Shown: positions 9,485 through 18,678 of the stretch, piece after piece
Layout of the letters: the number at the start of each line of letters is the position of its first letter
Numbering within the stretch: position 1 is the first letter of the stretch
NCBI GenBank assembly: GCA_002689655.1
Contig: NZHC01000063.1
Location: 22,719 to 83,917 of the forward strand
Direction of reading: 5' to 3'
DNA from: Rhodopirellula sp.
GTDB lineage: Bacteria; Planctomycetota; Planctomycetia; Pirellulales; Pirellulaceae
DNA length: 61,199 bases
Made by a program: the position numbers and the translations under genes
The notes under the pieces: generated by a model
The model's database searches: none
What the model saw: only the letters and a program-made list of their open reading frames with translations
Told to the model about the DNA's origin: nothing

Positions 9485-10546
9485 TCAGAACGAATAGAGC
9501 TCGACACGCCCAAAATCATTGAACTTACCCTTTTTGTTTTTCTTGGGCTGGCTCTTCGAGCCCGCTAAAAGGACGTGATTGCCATCCGCAAGATAGGTAG
9601 CTTCCGTGACACGATATCCGGTTTTCAAAGAGGCAATCCGACTACCAGATTCGTGCTCGAAGAATGCTGCATTCCAGTCGCCGCCACGCAATCGTCCGGC
9701 CATAATGAAGTGGTTTGCTTTGGGATGAACAGCAAGCGTTTCCATCAGCCCCTCTCCGCCGTCGCCATCATGTGTTTGGTCAACCATAGCAGGCTTATTT
9801 CCTCGCCAAGCCCACCGTTGCCATAGTTGCTTACCATTCCCAGCCATCGGGTCACGCATCGGTCCCATGCCTGCCAACAAAAGCTGCTCACCATCCGGCG
9901 AAAACTTCATCGAGAAGATCCCCCCCAAATAACAGTGGCTTTTGATGATCCCCCAGCTTGTGAAGGCAGACGTTGTCCACTGGGTCTGAAGGCTGCCATC
10001 CTCCAGATTGTAAATCCGCACCTCACCCATCAAGTTGCCTGCGGCCACCAACTTACTATCAGGGCTGATCGCGACAGACTGAACGGAAGGCACGTGGGGC
10101 AGACTCCAAACAAGCTCACCTGTCGAGGCAGAGAGAACACGAATAGAAGGTTCCTTCTCTGCCTGTGGCTCGTACTTGTATCCACCTGCGATGTATTGTC
10201 CCGTGACTGAGGCAACATACATTTGGTCAGGAGACACAGTCATATCCCAAGACCAAAAATCATGCACCTTTTGACGCTGCACGAGAGTGTTGGTGACAAG
10301 ATCAAACCAGCGTAACTCTCCGTCATATCCCGCAGTAATAACGCTATTTTCTCCCAGCAAGGCGACTGAACTGACGTAACTGTCGTGCTGATAAAGCCGG
10401 TCATGTTCTCCGTTTTCGAGATTCAAGCGATAGACGCCGTGCAGACACCCGACAACCGCCTGCTTTGCATCGGGGGACACCACTGCAGCCAGCACACCAC
10501 TGGGCAAATCAAATTCTTTCGTACGTTTTAATTCCATTTTTGCCAT
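9485..10546 (-). CDS. WD40-repeat beta-propeller protein
   Basis: A 353-residue protein with no signal peptide and about seven WD40-like blades, seen as repeating segments such as LAAVVSPDAKQAVVGC, SWDMTVSPDQMYVAS and SVAISPDSKLVAAGN. The start is set at the ATG ending at 10546 (MAKMELKRTKEF), 10 bases after the DUF1501 stop; the frame runs further upstream but overlaps the preceding gene. It is the third gene of the DUF1549/1553-DUF1501-WD40 operon. WD40 proteins are common partners in such planctomycete operons and probably act as scaffolds. The convergent DUF1592 gene ends 60 bases away. Confidence 0.8.
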   Translation of the reverse strand: MAKMELKRTKEFDLPSGVLAAVVSPDAKQAVVGCLHGVYRLNLENGEHDRLYQHDSYVSSVALLGENSVITAGYDGELRWFDLVTNTLVQRQKVHDFWSWDMTVSPDQMYVASVTGQYIAGGYKYEPQAEKEPSIRVLSASTGELVWSLPHVPSVQSVAISPDSKLVAAGNLMGEVRIYNLEDGSLQTQWTTSAFTSWGIIKSHCYLGGIFSMKFSPDGEQLLLAGMGPMRDPMAGNGKQLWQRWAWRGNKPAMVDQTHDGDGGEGLMETLAVHPKANHFIMAGRLRGGDWNAAFFEHESGSRIASLKTGYRVTEATYLADGNHVLLAGSKSQPKKNKKGKFNDFGRVELYSF

Positions 10547-10556
10547 AGCAAGTGCG

Positions 10557-11921
10557 TCAGACCAAAATCTCGCGGATGGGTTGAGTGTCGTCTTCAACAC
10601 GATGAAATGTTGGCAAGCCGGGCAGTTCATATTCCTGATGTGGATCGATACCCAAAGCTTTAAAGATGGTTGCAAAGAGATTTCTGTTGTCGACTTGCCC
10701 GTCTACAACCTCGAATCCAAGCGGGTCAGTCGCTCCATGCACAACCCCTCCCTTGATACCACCACCAGCCATGGCCATGCTCCAAGCCTTGGGATAATGA
10801 TCGCGGCCACGCGCGTCATTCAACCATGGTGTTCTTCCAAACTCGCCCATGGCTATCACCAGCGTGTCCTGCAACATTCCCCGATCCTCAAGATCAGTGA
10901 CCAACTGAAACAGAACATTATCCAGTTCGGGAACCAACATTTGGTGCATTTCATGCTGGAATACGTGATTATCCCACGGCATCCCGTTGGCGACCATCAC
11001 AAACGTCGAACCATTTTCGATCAAATGCCGAGCCTGCAGAGCGTGCTGCGCAAAGGCGCCACCCCCGTACCGTTGGCGATCTTTTTCGGGCAGGCTATTC
11101 AAATCGAACAGTGGGGCACAACTCATCAATCCGTTGACCCGACTAAAAGCCGCGTTGTGCGAGGCAGCAGCTTCACTTCGCTGATCATTTTCGAACTTAC
11201 GACTTAGAAACTTTCGCAGCGCCTCACGTTCAGCATGATCAACCTCACTAATTTCTGCCAAGCGATTGATATTCGGAATAGCATATTCTCCCCCTGCTCT
11301 GATCGGGCCATACTCAGCCCCTAACCACCCCGCCCAATTCCCAGCTTTGAATTGCTTAAACTCGTTCCCTTCAGGACAAGGGTCGAGCAGAACGAACTGT
11401 GGCACAGGGCTATCCAACTGTCCCAATTGCTGAGCGATCACCGATCCCAGAATCGGCCGCGTGAAGGGTGGTCGTGGTTTGTCACCTCGCGTGAGAACAT
11501 CGATCCCCTGAAAATGCTCTCCTGGCTCAGTCCTCATGCTACGAACTACCGCCAATTTGTCCATGATGGTCGCACACTGCGGCATCAATGAACTCACCTT
11601 CACTCCTGGCAAATTGGTAGGAATCGCCGAAAACGGGCCACCAGTTTCGGTACCCGGCTTGGGATCCCAAGTCTCAAACTGACTGGGAGCACCACACAAC
11701 CAAAGCAAGATACATTTTTTGCCAGATTTTTTTGCAACATCGGCCAAGGCAGGGACAGAAAACAAGCCACTAAAACTACCTGTCGAAGCAGCACCTGCAG
11801 CCATCGTTCCCTGCAGGAACAAACGACGGTGGACCGTGTGTTCAACACTACCACAGCCGTGCTGCATCACATTGCGGCCTCGCTGGGAATCACGACTAGA
11901 TGGGTACTTACGCTCTTTCAT
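10557..11921 (-). CDS. DUF1501 family protein with Tat-like signal
   Basis: A 454-residue protein of the DUF1501 family, which is structurally related to the alkaline phosphatase/sulfatase superfamily. The N-terminus carries HRRLFLQG (Arg32-Arg33) followed by an Ala/Gly hydrophobic stretch, the form of a twin-arginine signal. Family marks are ILLWLCGAPSQFETWDPKP near 70-90 and MGEFGRTPWLN... GRDHYP near 370-385. A downstream ATG (residue 19) would still keep the Tat motif. It lies 16 bases after the DUF1549/1553 stop and 10 before the WD40 start, so the three are co-transcribed. The biochemical function of DUF1501 is not established. Confidence 0.9.
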   Translation of the reverse strand: MKERKYPSSRDSQRGRNVMQHGCGSVEHTVHRRLFLQGTMAAGAASTGSFSGLFSVPALADVAKKSGKKCILLWLCGAPSQFETWDPKPGTETGGPFSAIPTNLPGVKVSSLMPQCATIMDKLAVVRSMRTEPGEHFQGIDVLTRGDKPRPPFTRPILGSVIAQQLGQLDSPVPQFVLLDPCPEGNEFKQFKAGNWAGWLGAEYGPIRAGGEYAIPNINRLAEISEVDHAEREALRKFLSRKFENDQRSEAAASHNAAFSRVNGLMSCAPLFDLNSLPEKDRQRYGGGAFAQHALQARHLIENGSTFVMVANGMPWDNHVFQHEMHQMLVPELDNVLFQLVTDLEDRGMLQDTLVIAMGEFGRTPWLNDARGRDHYPKAWSMAMAGGGIKGGVVHGATDPLGFEVVDGQVDNRNLFATIFKALGIDPHQEYELPGLPTFHRVEDDTQPIREILV

Positions 11922-11937
11922 ATGCTACAAAAATGGC

Positions 11938-13620
11938 TCAATGGTTGTACCTGAATTCCGCACTCGTCAGCATCGACCACGCCACCTGTCGTATCGATTC
12001 TGCTGTCCCACCTCGCTTGCTCAAGTAGGCAATTACCACGGCAGCCTCCTCGGCATCCGGCACTCGTGCAAACATCACCTGAAAGAGCCGATTCACCCTC
12101 TGCTGATCCGAATCCATTTTTTCCAACTGCGGAACCAGGTGCGTGGGTTGATTACTAGCTGCCAGCAAATCTTGCATTTTCTGGCCATTGCTCAAAAACA
12201 GCGATTCCTTGATATTCGCGACTTGTTCATCCGGCAACAGGTCTGGGAACTGCTGACGAAAGCCCGAGGCCAGGATCCCATCATCGCGCACTTCTCCAAA
12301 CAGTGCAATCATTGCCGATCTTGCCAATTGCTCGCCCGTCAGTGAGCGTTCCAAATAATAAGCAAAGGTCGCAGGGTCATCGACACCCTCGGGCCGGCGT
12401 GATGCAAGTCGGTAGGCATTGCTGGAAACGATCGCACAAATCAGACGTCGCACATTATAGCCACTGTCTCTGAAATCCTGTGACAGCCATTCAAGCAACT
12501 CTGGATGACTGGGCGGATGAATGCTGTCCATCTCGTCATAAGGGTGAACGATCCCTCGTCCCATCAATAATGCCCAGACACGATTAACGAGAGCCAGAGC
12601 CACGCGTGGATGATCACGTACCACCATGTTGACAAACTTTTCGCGTCGCGAAAAAATCGGCACTCGAGGCACATGGTCAAGTCGACCAGGCCTATAAAGC
12701 CCATCGGCATCCGATTGCTTCTTGTCTTTACCCGGGCGTTCCTCCTCAACCGTGTCAACCTCCAGAAAGGTCAACCGGTTGGGTGTGCTATCTCCCAACA
12801 AATCGGCAAACTCCGAAAAGCCACCAATCGCACTTTCCGTGACCTGCGGTCCTGATTTGCCATGTTCATTTTTCCCTCGATTAAAAAAAGCCACCAGTCC
12901 CCAGTAATGAGATTGCTTGATCTCGTCAACCAACATGTGGTCATGACATTGAGCACATTCGATACGGATTCCGAAGACTGCAGGAGCGATGGCCTCGGCA
13001 ATCTTTTGATGATCATTATTGCGTTCGAATAAAAACCAATTCCCCCCCCGCTTCGTTTCGTCTGATGGCCGTGCCAAGAGGATTTCTTCGACAAATTCAT
13101 TCCACGGCTGGTTCCTGCGGATCGAGTTTTCGAGGAACGCACGCCACTGATGCTGGCGCCGTTTTATGTACTTATCTTCGTTCACCCGGCCCATCAATAA
13201 AATGTCGAACAAGTCAGCCCAATGGGTGACATACTCCTCGCTTTGCAACAACTGTGCAATCAAAGCCGCGCGTTGCTGACTGGTCTGAATGCCGTTTTCC
13301 AGAGCTGTCTCCAACTCGGAAACCTTGGGAATCCTGCCCAGCAGGTCCAGGTAAAGACGCCGCACGAACACGTGATCGTCACAAGCACCAGCCGGTTCTA
13401 ACCCACTATTTTGGTAGCCTTGCTGCAAATGCTGATTAATTTTGGTCACGACCTCCTGATGATTCTGTAGGACCATCGCCGTGGTTTTCTCCGCAGCAAT
13501 TCCTACCTCAGCCGCTGTGATTGACCTGCTAGCGTGCAGGAAACAGGTACTTGCCAGCAGACAACACACTCGCAGCCCTATTCCGAGCCCCGTTTTTGTC
13601 GGGCTATGGAAACCTTTCAT
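11938..13620 (-). CDS. Secreted DUF1549/DUF1553 protein with CxxCH
   Basis: A 560-residue exported protein; the signal peptide covers about residues 1-36 (LRVCCLLASTCFLHA). The DUF1549 region (about 55-260) contains FVRRLYLDLLGRIP and the haem-type motif CAQCHDH (222-228), typical of the planctomycete PSCyt2 group. The DUF1553 region (about 325-555) contains ALVNRVWALLMGRGIVHP and SNAYRLASRRP. Here the usual N-terminal cytochrome (PSCyt1) domain is absent. It is the first gene of the DUF1549/1553-DUF1501-WD40 operon. The role is inferred to be a periplasmic or surface redox protein linked to catabolic enzymes. Confidence 0.9.
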   Translation of the reverse strand: MKGFHSPTKTGLGIGLRVCCLLASTCFLHASRSITAAEVGIAAEKTTAMVLQNHQEVVTKINQHLQQGYQNSGLEPAGACDDHVFVRRLYLDLLGRIPKVSELETALENGIQTSQQRAALIAQLLQSEEYVTHWADLFDILLMGRVNEDKYIKRRQHQWRAFLENSIRRNQPWNEFVEEILLARPSDETKRGGNWFLFERNNDHQKIAEAIAPAVFGIRIECAQCHDHMLVDEIKQSHYWGLVAFFNRGKNEHGKSGPQVTESAIGGFSEFADLLGDSTPNRLTFLEVDTVEEERPGKDKKQSDADGLYRPGRLDHVPRVPIFSRREKFVNMVVRDHPRVALALVNRVWALLMGRGIVHPYDEMDSIHPPSHPELLEWLSQDFRDSGYNVRRLICAIVSSNAYRLASRRPEGVDDPATFAYYLERSLTGEQLARSAMIALFGEVRDDGILASGFRQQFPDLLPDEQVANIKESLFLSNGQKMQDLLAASNQPTHLVPQLEKMDSDQQRVNRLFQVMFARVPDAEEAAVVIAYLSKRGGTAESIRQVAWSMLTSAEFRYNH

Positions 13621-13801
13621 TTCAAATCATCGCCCTGAATACTACTGATTGGACTAAAAACGCGACGTTGTGGTTGACCCGCATTCCAAAATCGAAATCT
13701 CGCACACGTTCGCCAACTGTCCTCTATCATACTCCCCCCGTACAGTCTGCAACACATCCACGTTGCTCGAATCATATGGCTTATCGCGTTCGAAAATCAT
13801 C

Positions 13802-15235
13802 ATGAACTTCAATACCTTACTGACATGCACCTTCATTGGCCTGACCTTCGTGACGCTCACCCCAACGCGAACACAAGCACAATGGCAGAAAACTACTGAG
13901 CAAATAGTAAACTTCGACTCACTCCCAGACTCAACTGACGAGCTGCAATCTTTAATTGATAGCCGGAGAGGCGTCATCGTCCTGACAGAAAAGTTCTACC
14001 GAATCAATCGCCCGCTAACTCTCCAGCTCGGCAAACATGGTGCAGCATCCATCACCTCGACGAATGGCTCCACCCTGATCATGACAGGTCCCGGCCCTGC
14101 CATCTCGGTTTTGGGCAACCACACTGGAACTGCCTCACCCACATCCTTTTCGACCAAGACTTGGAACGAGCGCATGCCAACCTTCTGCGGATTCGAAATC
14201 CTTGGAGGACATCCGAAAGCTGATGGAATCAATCTACAGCAGACCGTGGGCGCGGTTCTTGAACGCATTTCGATTCGGTGGTGCCGACATGGAGTTCATC
14301 TCACCAATCGCAACCGCAACGCCATCATCGCAAACTGCCACCTTTACGAAAATTCGGGCGTCGGTTTGTACCTCGACGATGTCAACCTTCACCAGATCAA
14401 CGTCAACAACTCGCATATCTCATACAACCGCGGCGGCGGCGTTGTGGTCCGTGATGGCAATGTACGCAATTTGCAAGTGACGGGCTGTGACATCGAAGGC
14501 AACATGCCTGACAACACAACTGAAACCGAGACAGCTAATATTTGGATTGATGTCAGCGGCTCCGAACAAGACCCTTCAAAATCTGTCGCAGAGATTGCGA
14601 TCACTGGCAATACAATCCAACACTCGGCAAATTACGGTGTTAAAAACGATAAGACCATCGCACCGGGCGGTGCCAACATCCGCTTGTCAGGCAAAGCCGT
14701 TTACCCAATCAATTCAGTAACTATTTCGGGGAACATCCTGAGCGATACAAGCACTTTGGTTGACATTCGCCATAGCCATGATGTGACCGTCAGTGGCAAT
14801 ACCTTTTTCGCTCCTAAGCCGAACAACTTGACCGTAGAGCACAGTCAGCGGGTCGTAGTCACCGGAAACACTTTCAACCCGCGGCAATTTGTACGCCCTG
14901 GAGGCATACAATTTTCCCATTGCACGGATTGCATGTTGGCAAACTCGACGCTTTTTCGCCTCGCAACTGAAAGGGGTGGAGTGAAATTCTCTGACTGCTC
15001 CGGATGCCTGCTTACCGGCCTGATCATGTCCCAATGTAATTCGGGAATCCATTTTCACGAGACAAAGAGCACTACGATCTCCAACTGCCGCGTCAGCGGG
15101 ACTTCCGAAGATTCCTTCGACCTGTTGATCGATCAGTCAAATACCAATATTCAACTTCATGGTAATAGTTTTTCAGGATTCACTGTCATTAATCCAGCCC
15201 TAACCGAAACGCCAATGGACAAATCTGGTCATTGA
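13802..15235 (+). CDS. Secreted right-handed parallel beta-helix protein
   Basis: A 477-residue exported protein. The ATG at 13802 starts MNFNTLLTCTFIGLTFVTL, a signal peptide ending near TQAQ. From about residue 110 to the end the protein is built of about 22-residue beta-helix coils, seen as repeated xxVTISGNxxS-like strings: VTISGNILSDTS, VTVSGNTFF, VVVTGNTFNP, STTISNCRVSG. This is the pectate-lyase-like fold used by polysaccharide lyases, some GH28-type enzymes and epimerases. I see no clear catalytic signature, so binding or lyase activity cannot be decided. A run of Cys (CTDC, CSGC) near 375-405 is unusual for such helices. The gene is divergent from the DUF1549 operon, with about 180 bases between the starts. 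Confidence 0.8.
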   Translation: MNFNTLLTCTFIGLTFVTLTPTRTQAQWQKTTEQIVNFDSLPDSTDELQSLIDSRRGVIVLTEKFYRINRPLTLQLGKHGAASITSTNGSTLIMTGPGPAISVLGNHTGTASPTSFSTKTWNERMPTFCGFEILGGHPKADGINLQQTVGAVLERISIRWCRHGVHLTNRNRNAIIANCHLYENSGVGLYLDDVNLHQINVNNSHISYNRGGGVVVRDGNVRNLQVTGCDIEGNMPDNTTETETANIWIDVSGSEQDPSKSVAEIAITGNTIQHSANYGVKNDKTIAPGGANIRLSGKAVYPINSVTISGNILSDTSTLVDIRHSHDVTVSGNTFFAPKPNNLTVEHSQRVVVTGNTFNPRQFVRPGGIQFSHCTDCMLANSTLFRLATERGGVKFSDCSGCLLTGLIMSQCNSGIHFHETKSTTISNCRVSGTSEDSFDLLIDQSNTNIQLHGNSFSGFTVINPALTETPMDKSGH

Positions 15236-15273
15236 ATTACGCGTTACAAATCTGGAAACGCGACCACTAATTA

Positions 15274-15305
15274 GAAAAATGCGACTCTCTGGCAGAGAGC
15301 CGCAT
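15274..15305 (-). terminator. Intrinsic terminator of fasciclin gene
   Basis: On the minus strand a strong hairpin (ATGCGGCTCTCT / AGAGAGTCGCAT, 3-base loop, one wobble pair) is followed directly by T5. It begins about 47 bases after the fasciclin stop. There is no T-run on the plus strand, so it serves the minus-strand gene. Confidence 0.85.
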
Positions 15306-15351
15306 CTAAGTCTGTCGGCAGTTCCTCACGCGGTCGAGTTGGAAGGTCAGT

Positions 15352-16506
15352 CTACGGCAGACGAACGTACATTTGATCCATCCCACGCCGGAGTGTCCAC
15401 GCACGCTCCATAGGACATGTCTCCCGCTTCGCCGCGGTCAGCACCATTCTCATGTGCGACCGCATTTCTCTGTCGCTCGTACTGGCCATGACACTTTCCA
15501 TCGTCCGCTGATAGAGACTGGCACACTGGGCGTGGTGACCAGCGTTATACATTGGGACTCCAGTCGAAATCGCATCGAAGATCATCTTCTTTGCGTCAAC
15601 GTTCTTACCCGACGGTATCAGGACGCGATCGACCACATGAATCACACCGTTAGAGGCATCGAGATCGGTCGTTAAAAGCCTCGCTCCATTAACACTCGCC
15701 CCGCTCTCCGTGGGGGCAATCGCTACAGTGGTCCCCTGCAGAGTCTTGGCATTTTTCGCAGCTAAAGCGTCTGGTGAGTAGACGCGACCTGCGACCACAT
15801 GGTAGGTCAATATGTCGACGAGTTGCTGCTTATTCTCCGGCTTCAGCAAGGTCTCGATCGTCCCAGCAGGAAGTGCACCGAAAGCTTCATCTGTCGGAGC
15901 AAATACCGTGAAGGGCCCGTCGGACCCGAGTGTTTCTGCGAGCCCACCGGCACCGACAGCAGCCAGCAATGTTCCGAACGAACCAGCCGCCGCCGCGGTC
16001 TCGGGGATCGTCTTATCCGCTGGCAGGATAACAGAGTCGATTACGTGGATCACGCCGTTATCGCACTTGATGTCAGTGGTTACAACCTTCGCGCCGTCAA
16101 CCATGACGCCTGAGTCGTCGGTCTTGATATCCACACGCTGACCATTGACCGTGGACGCACCCGTCAGTTCCACTACCTGCTGAGCCATTACGGCCCCGGG
16201 CACGACATGATAAGTCAGGATCCCTGCCAAGGCTGCTTTATTCTCTGGCTTCAGAAGCTCTGCAACTGTTCCGTCGGGAAGTTTCTTGAACGCCTCATCC
16301 GTCGGCGCAAAGACAGTGAAAGGTCCTTTGCCTTTGAGGGTTTCAACCAGATCGGCAGCCCCTAGAGCTGCGGCCAACGTCTTAAAATTACCGGCTCCAA
16401 CAGCCGTGTCAACGATGTCTGCGGCTTTCGCCGAAGGGGCCAGTATGGCGACCACGGCGAGAGCCCCTATGCAACGAAGCAACATTCTCATAGCACACCA
16501 TCCCAT
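15352..16506 (-). CDS. Secreted protein with two fasciclin (FAS1) domains
   Basis: A 384-residue exported protein. The start may be the first ATG (16506) or Met6/Met8; all keep the signal peptide ([17 protein letters not shown]). Two FAS1 domains follow at about 31-160 and 165-300. Both have the H1 motif [13 protein letters not shown], the YHVV motif and the H2-like strand NGVIHV(I/V)D. FAS1 domains mediate adhesion or bind ligands in the periplasm or extracellular matrix. A C-terminal region of about 80 residues (300-384) with [12 protein letters not shown], several Cys and a basic Arg-rich end is not FAS1; it may be a separate planctomycete domain. A clear terminator follows, and two inverted repeats lie just upstream. 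Confidence 0.9.
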   Translation of the reverse strand: MGWCAMRMLLRCIGALAVVAILAPSAKAADIVDTAVGAGNFKTLAAALGAADLVETLKGKGPFTVFAPTDEAFKKLPDGTVAELLKPENKAALAGILTYHVVPGAVMAQQVVELTGASTVNGQRVDIKTDDSGVMVDGAKVVTTDIKCDNGVIHVIDSVILPADKTIPETAAAAGSFGTLLAAVGAGGLAETLGSDGPFTVFAPTDEAFGALPAGTIETLLKPENKQQLVDILTYHVVAGRVYSPDALAAKNAKTLQGTTVAIAPTESGASVNGARLLTTDLDASNGVIHVVDRVLIPSGKNVDAKKMIFDAISTGVPMYNAGHHAQCASLYQRTMESVMASTSDREMRSHMRMVLTAAKRETCPMERAWTLRRGMDQMYVRLP

Positions 16507-17112
16507 CTTATCGTTTACTGTTAATTATTTGACCGATGTTGATATCGGACATGTCTCACGCGAGACTTACTAGTATGCAACCATGGCAAGCCCAACCTGC
16601 TCGCAAGAAGGAACCGCACGGCGCAATCCCCAATGAATCGGATGGTAACCTGGGGAAATACGTCAAATCGTAGTGACTACTGATCACAAGAAGTCACGGC
16701 AGAACAACTCTTGGCCCCGCGGACGACATGCTAAGCACAAACAAGTAACGCGATTCACACACCGATCAAGCAAGTGTCGAGCTGCAGTTGCATACAAATA
16801 CTCGGGCCCCTTTAGGCTCTCTCGCGAGATCCGTCCCAGAAAAGCGGCGACCGAGCGATAATGTGCTGCCAGCCCCAATAACTATCTTGATCCACGAAAG
16901 TCCTTGATTCCCGATCAGGTTGTCGGCGTCGACCACCTTGCCATTGTTGCTATCTAGAAGATTGTTGAATCTGAGTCTCAGCCCTGCGATGACACTCATC
17001 TGAACATGTCACAGCGAAATCCTTTAACATTACTGGTCAGTCGGTCTTGCGTCTCTGTCCTTCTTCCTCACCTTTTTCCTTCGTTAACTCCGCAAGAGGA
17101 CGTAGGAGACTT
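16507..17112. other. Intergenic region upstream of fasciclin gene
   Basis: About 600 bases between the 5' end of the fasciclin gene and the 3' end of the CrtN-like gene. It contains the paired inverted repeats at 16533-16566. Overlapping short frames at 16673-16999 show no family pattern and are not called. Confidence 0.5.
16533..16566 (-). promoter_or_regulatory. Two adjacent inverted repeats upstream of fasciclin gene
   Basis: CCGAT (16533-16537) pairs with ATCGG (16544-16548), and 4 bases further GTCTC (16553-16557) pairs with GAGAC (16562-16566) across a 4-base loop. They lie 27-60 bases upstream of the fasciclin start, in the promoter or leader. They could be operator half-sites or leader hairpins; only their position suggests a role. 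Confidence 0.35.
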
Positions 17113-18678
17113 TCACACAGCAGCCAACTTTCCAGCCTTTGCATCTGCATCGAGCGAATCCGCAGCGATCCAACCACTCATGAGCACCATCGGCATGCCG
17201 GGGCCGGGATGTGCGGCACCGCCGGCAAGATAGAGCCCACTTAGATCTTTGCGACGATTGGCAGGCTTGAAAGCGCCGAGGAACTTGCCGTGGCTCGCCA
17301 GACCATAGATGGCCCCGTTCAACACGCGATAGCGGTTATGAATTCCTTCAGGGGTCAGAGAAGACTCGCACTTGATCGAGTCGCGGATACCACTCATGCC
17401 AGCCGTACGCTCCAACTTGTCCAAAATGACCTCACGGTACTTGGGTAGCATCTGCTTCCAATTGTGATTTGGTCTGAGATATGGCGTGTGCACAAGAATG
17501 TACAAGGCTTCGCCACCTTCTGGAGCCACTTGGGACTCAGTAATCGCCGGTGCGCAGACGTACGCACTGGGATCAGGAGCGGGCTCACCACGTTTGTAGA
17601 TGTAGTCAAACTCTTCTTCGGGGTCTTGGGAGAAAACGAAGTTGTGATGGAGTAATTGATCGAATCGCCGATCCAATCCCAAGTACAACACCACCCCGCT
17701 ACAGGCAGGCTCGTAATCTTTTTTCTGAAACTTTACTGCCTGCGGGGTTTCACCCAGCAACTCTCGATATGTTCGCACGGCATCGCAGTTGCTGACAACA
17801 GCATCGCAACTGATTTCTTCTCCACCGGCAGTTACTACACCAGTGACCGTCTTGCCGGATGTATTGATCTTCATCACATCGGTACCACACCGAATGTCAA
17901 CGCCAAGTTCCCCGGCTAGACGACCGAGAGCTTCCGGTACCGCCCGCGTGCCACCCATCGGATACCAGATCCCTTCCTTCGTTTGCATGTGAGCGATCCC
18001 ACACAGCACAGCTGGTGATGCATACGGAGACGAGCCCACATACTGGGTAAAGTGATCCATCATCTGCGAAACACGATGGTCCGGCACATGCTTTCGCACG
18101 ACTGACGAGACGCTTCGGCCCATCCGTAAAGACAGTACGTCCTTCAGAACAGCAGCGGAGAACGAACCAGCGACATCCATTGTATCGGAGAGGCCGCCAA
18201 CACTTTTCCAGAAAAAGAAGCGTTTGGAAACGTCGTGCAAACCCTTACTCATCTCAAGGAATTTTCGATAACCCTCGCCATTGGAGGTCGACCGCGTGAG
18301 TCGGTCGATGTTCCCGACCATCTCATCCGTACTGTCCACCAAATCCAAGACTGTGTTTTCCTGACCTTTATTCCGGTCACCTTCAAAGAAGCAACGCCAC
18401 TGAGGATCCAAACGCACGATGTCGATGTAATCCTCGAGTTTTTTGCCCGCTTCCTCGAAGACTCGTCGAAGCACTCCCGGCAAGGTCAGGATTGTCGGCC
18501 CCATATCAAAGCGATAGCCCTGCTCTCGGTGCACAGCTGCCTTGCCACCAAACCAGTCATTTTTCTCAAGCACTGTCACTCGATGCCCGCGGGCAGCCAA
18601 GACACAAGCAGATGACAAACCGGCTAGTCCACTGCCGATAACAACGACATGAGACTGCTTAGGGTCAGATGCAATCAT
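17113..18678 (-). CDS. CrtN/CrtP-type carotenoid desaturase or oxidase (FAD)
   Basis: A 521-residue FAD-dependent oxidoreductase of the phytoene desaturase family. The N-terminal dinucleotide motif VVVIGSGLAGLSSACVLAARG ends with the acidic residue in LEKND; FDMGPTILTLP follows. The C-terminal FAD motif is LYLAGGAAHPGPGMPMVLMSG, close to the end. Its ATG overlaps the stop of the upstream aldehyde dehydrogenase (ATGA), so the two are translationally coupled. In Staphylococcus the C30 carotenoid route uses CrtN and CrtP homologues plus an aldehyde dehydrogenase, and planctomycetes make C30 pigments. The neighbour therefore favours an end-group oxidase (CrtP-like) or a C30 desaturase over a classical C40 CrtI. 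Exact step not decidable from sequence alone. Confidence 0.85.
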   Translation of the reverse strand: MIASDPKQSHVVVIGSGLAGLSSACVLAARGHRVTVLEKNDWFGGKAAVHREQGYRFDMGPTILTLPGVLRRVFEEAGKKLEDYIDIVRLDPQWRCFFEGDRNKGQENTVLDLVDSTDEMVGNIDRLTRSTSNGEGYRKFLEMSKGLHDVSKRFFFWKSVGGLSDTMDVAGSFSAAVLKDVLSLRMGRSVSSVVRKHVPDHRVSQMMDHFTQYVGSSPYASPAVLCGIAHMQTKEGIWYPMGGTRAVPEALGRLAGELGVDIRCGTDVMKINTSGKTVTGVVTAGGEEISCDAVVSNCDAVRTYRELLGETPQAVKFQKKDYEPACSGVVLYLGLDRRFDQLLHHNFVFSQDPEEEFDYIYKRGEPAPDPSAYVCAPAITESQVAPEGGEALYILVHTPYLRPNHNWKQMLPKYREVILDKLERTAGMSGIRDSIKCESSLTPEGIHNRYRVLNGAIYGLASHGKFLGAFKPANRRKDLSGLYLAGGAAHPGPGMPMVLMSGWIAADSLDADAKAGKLAAV

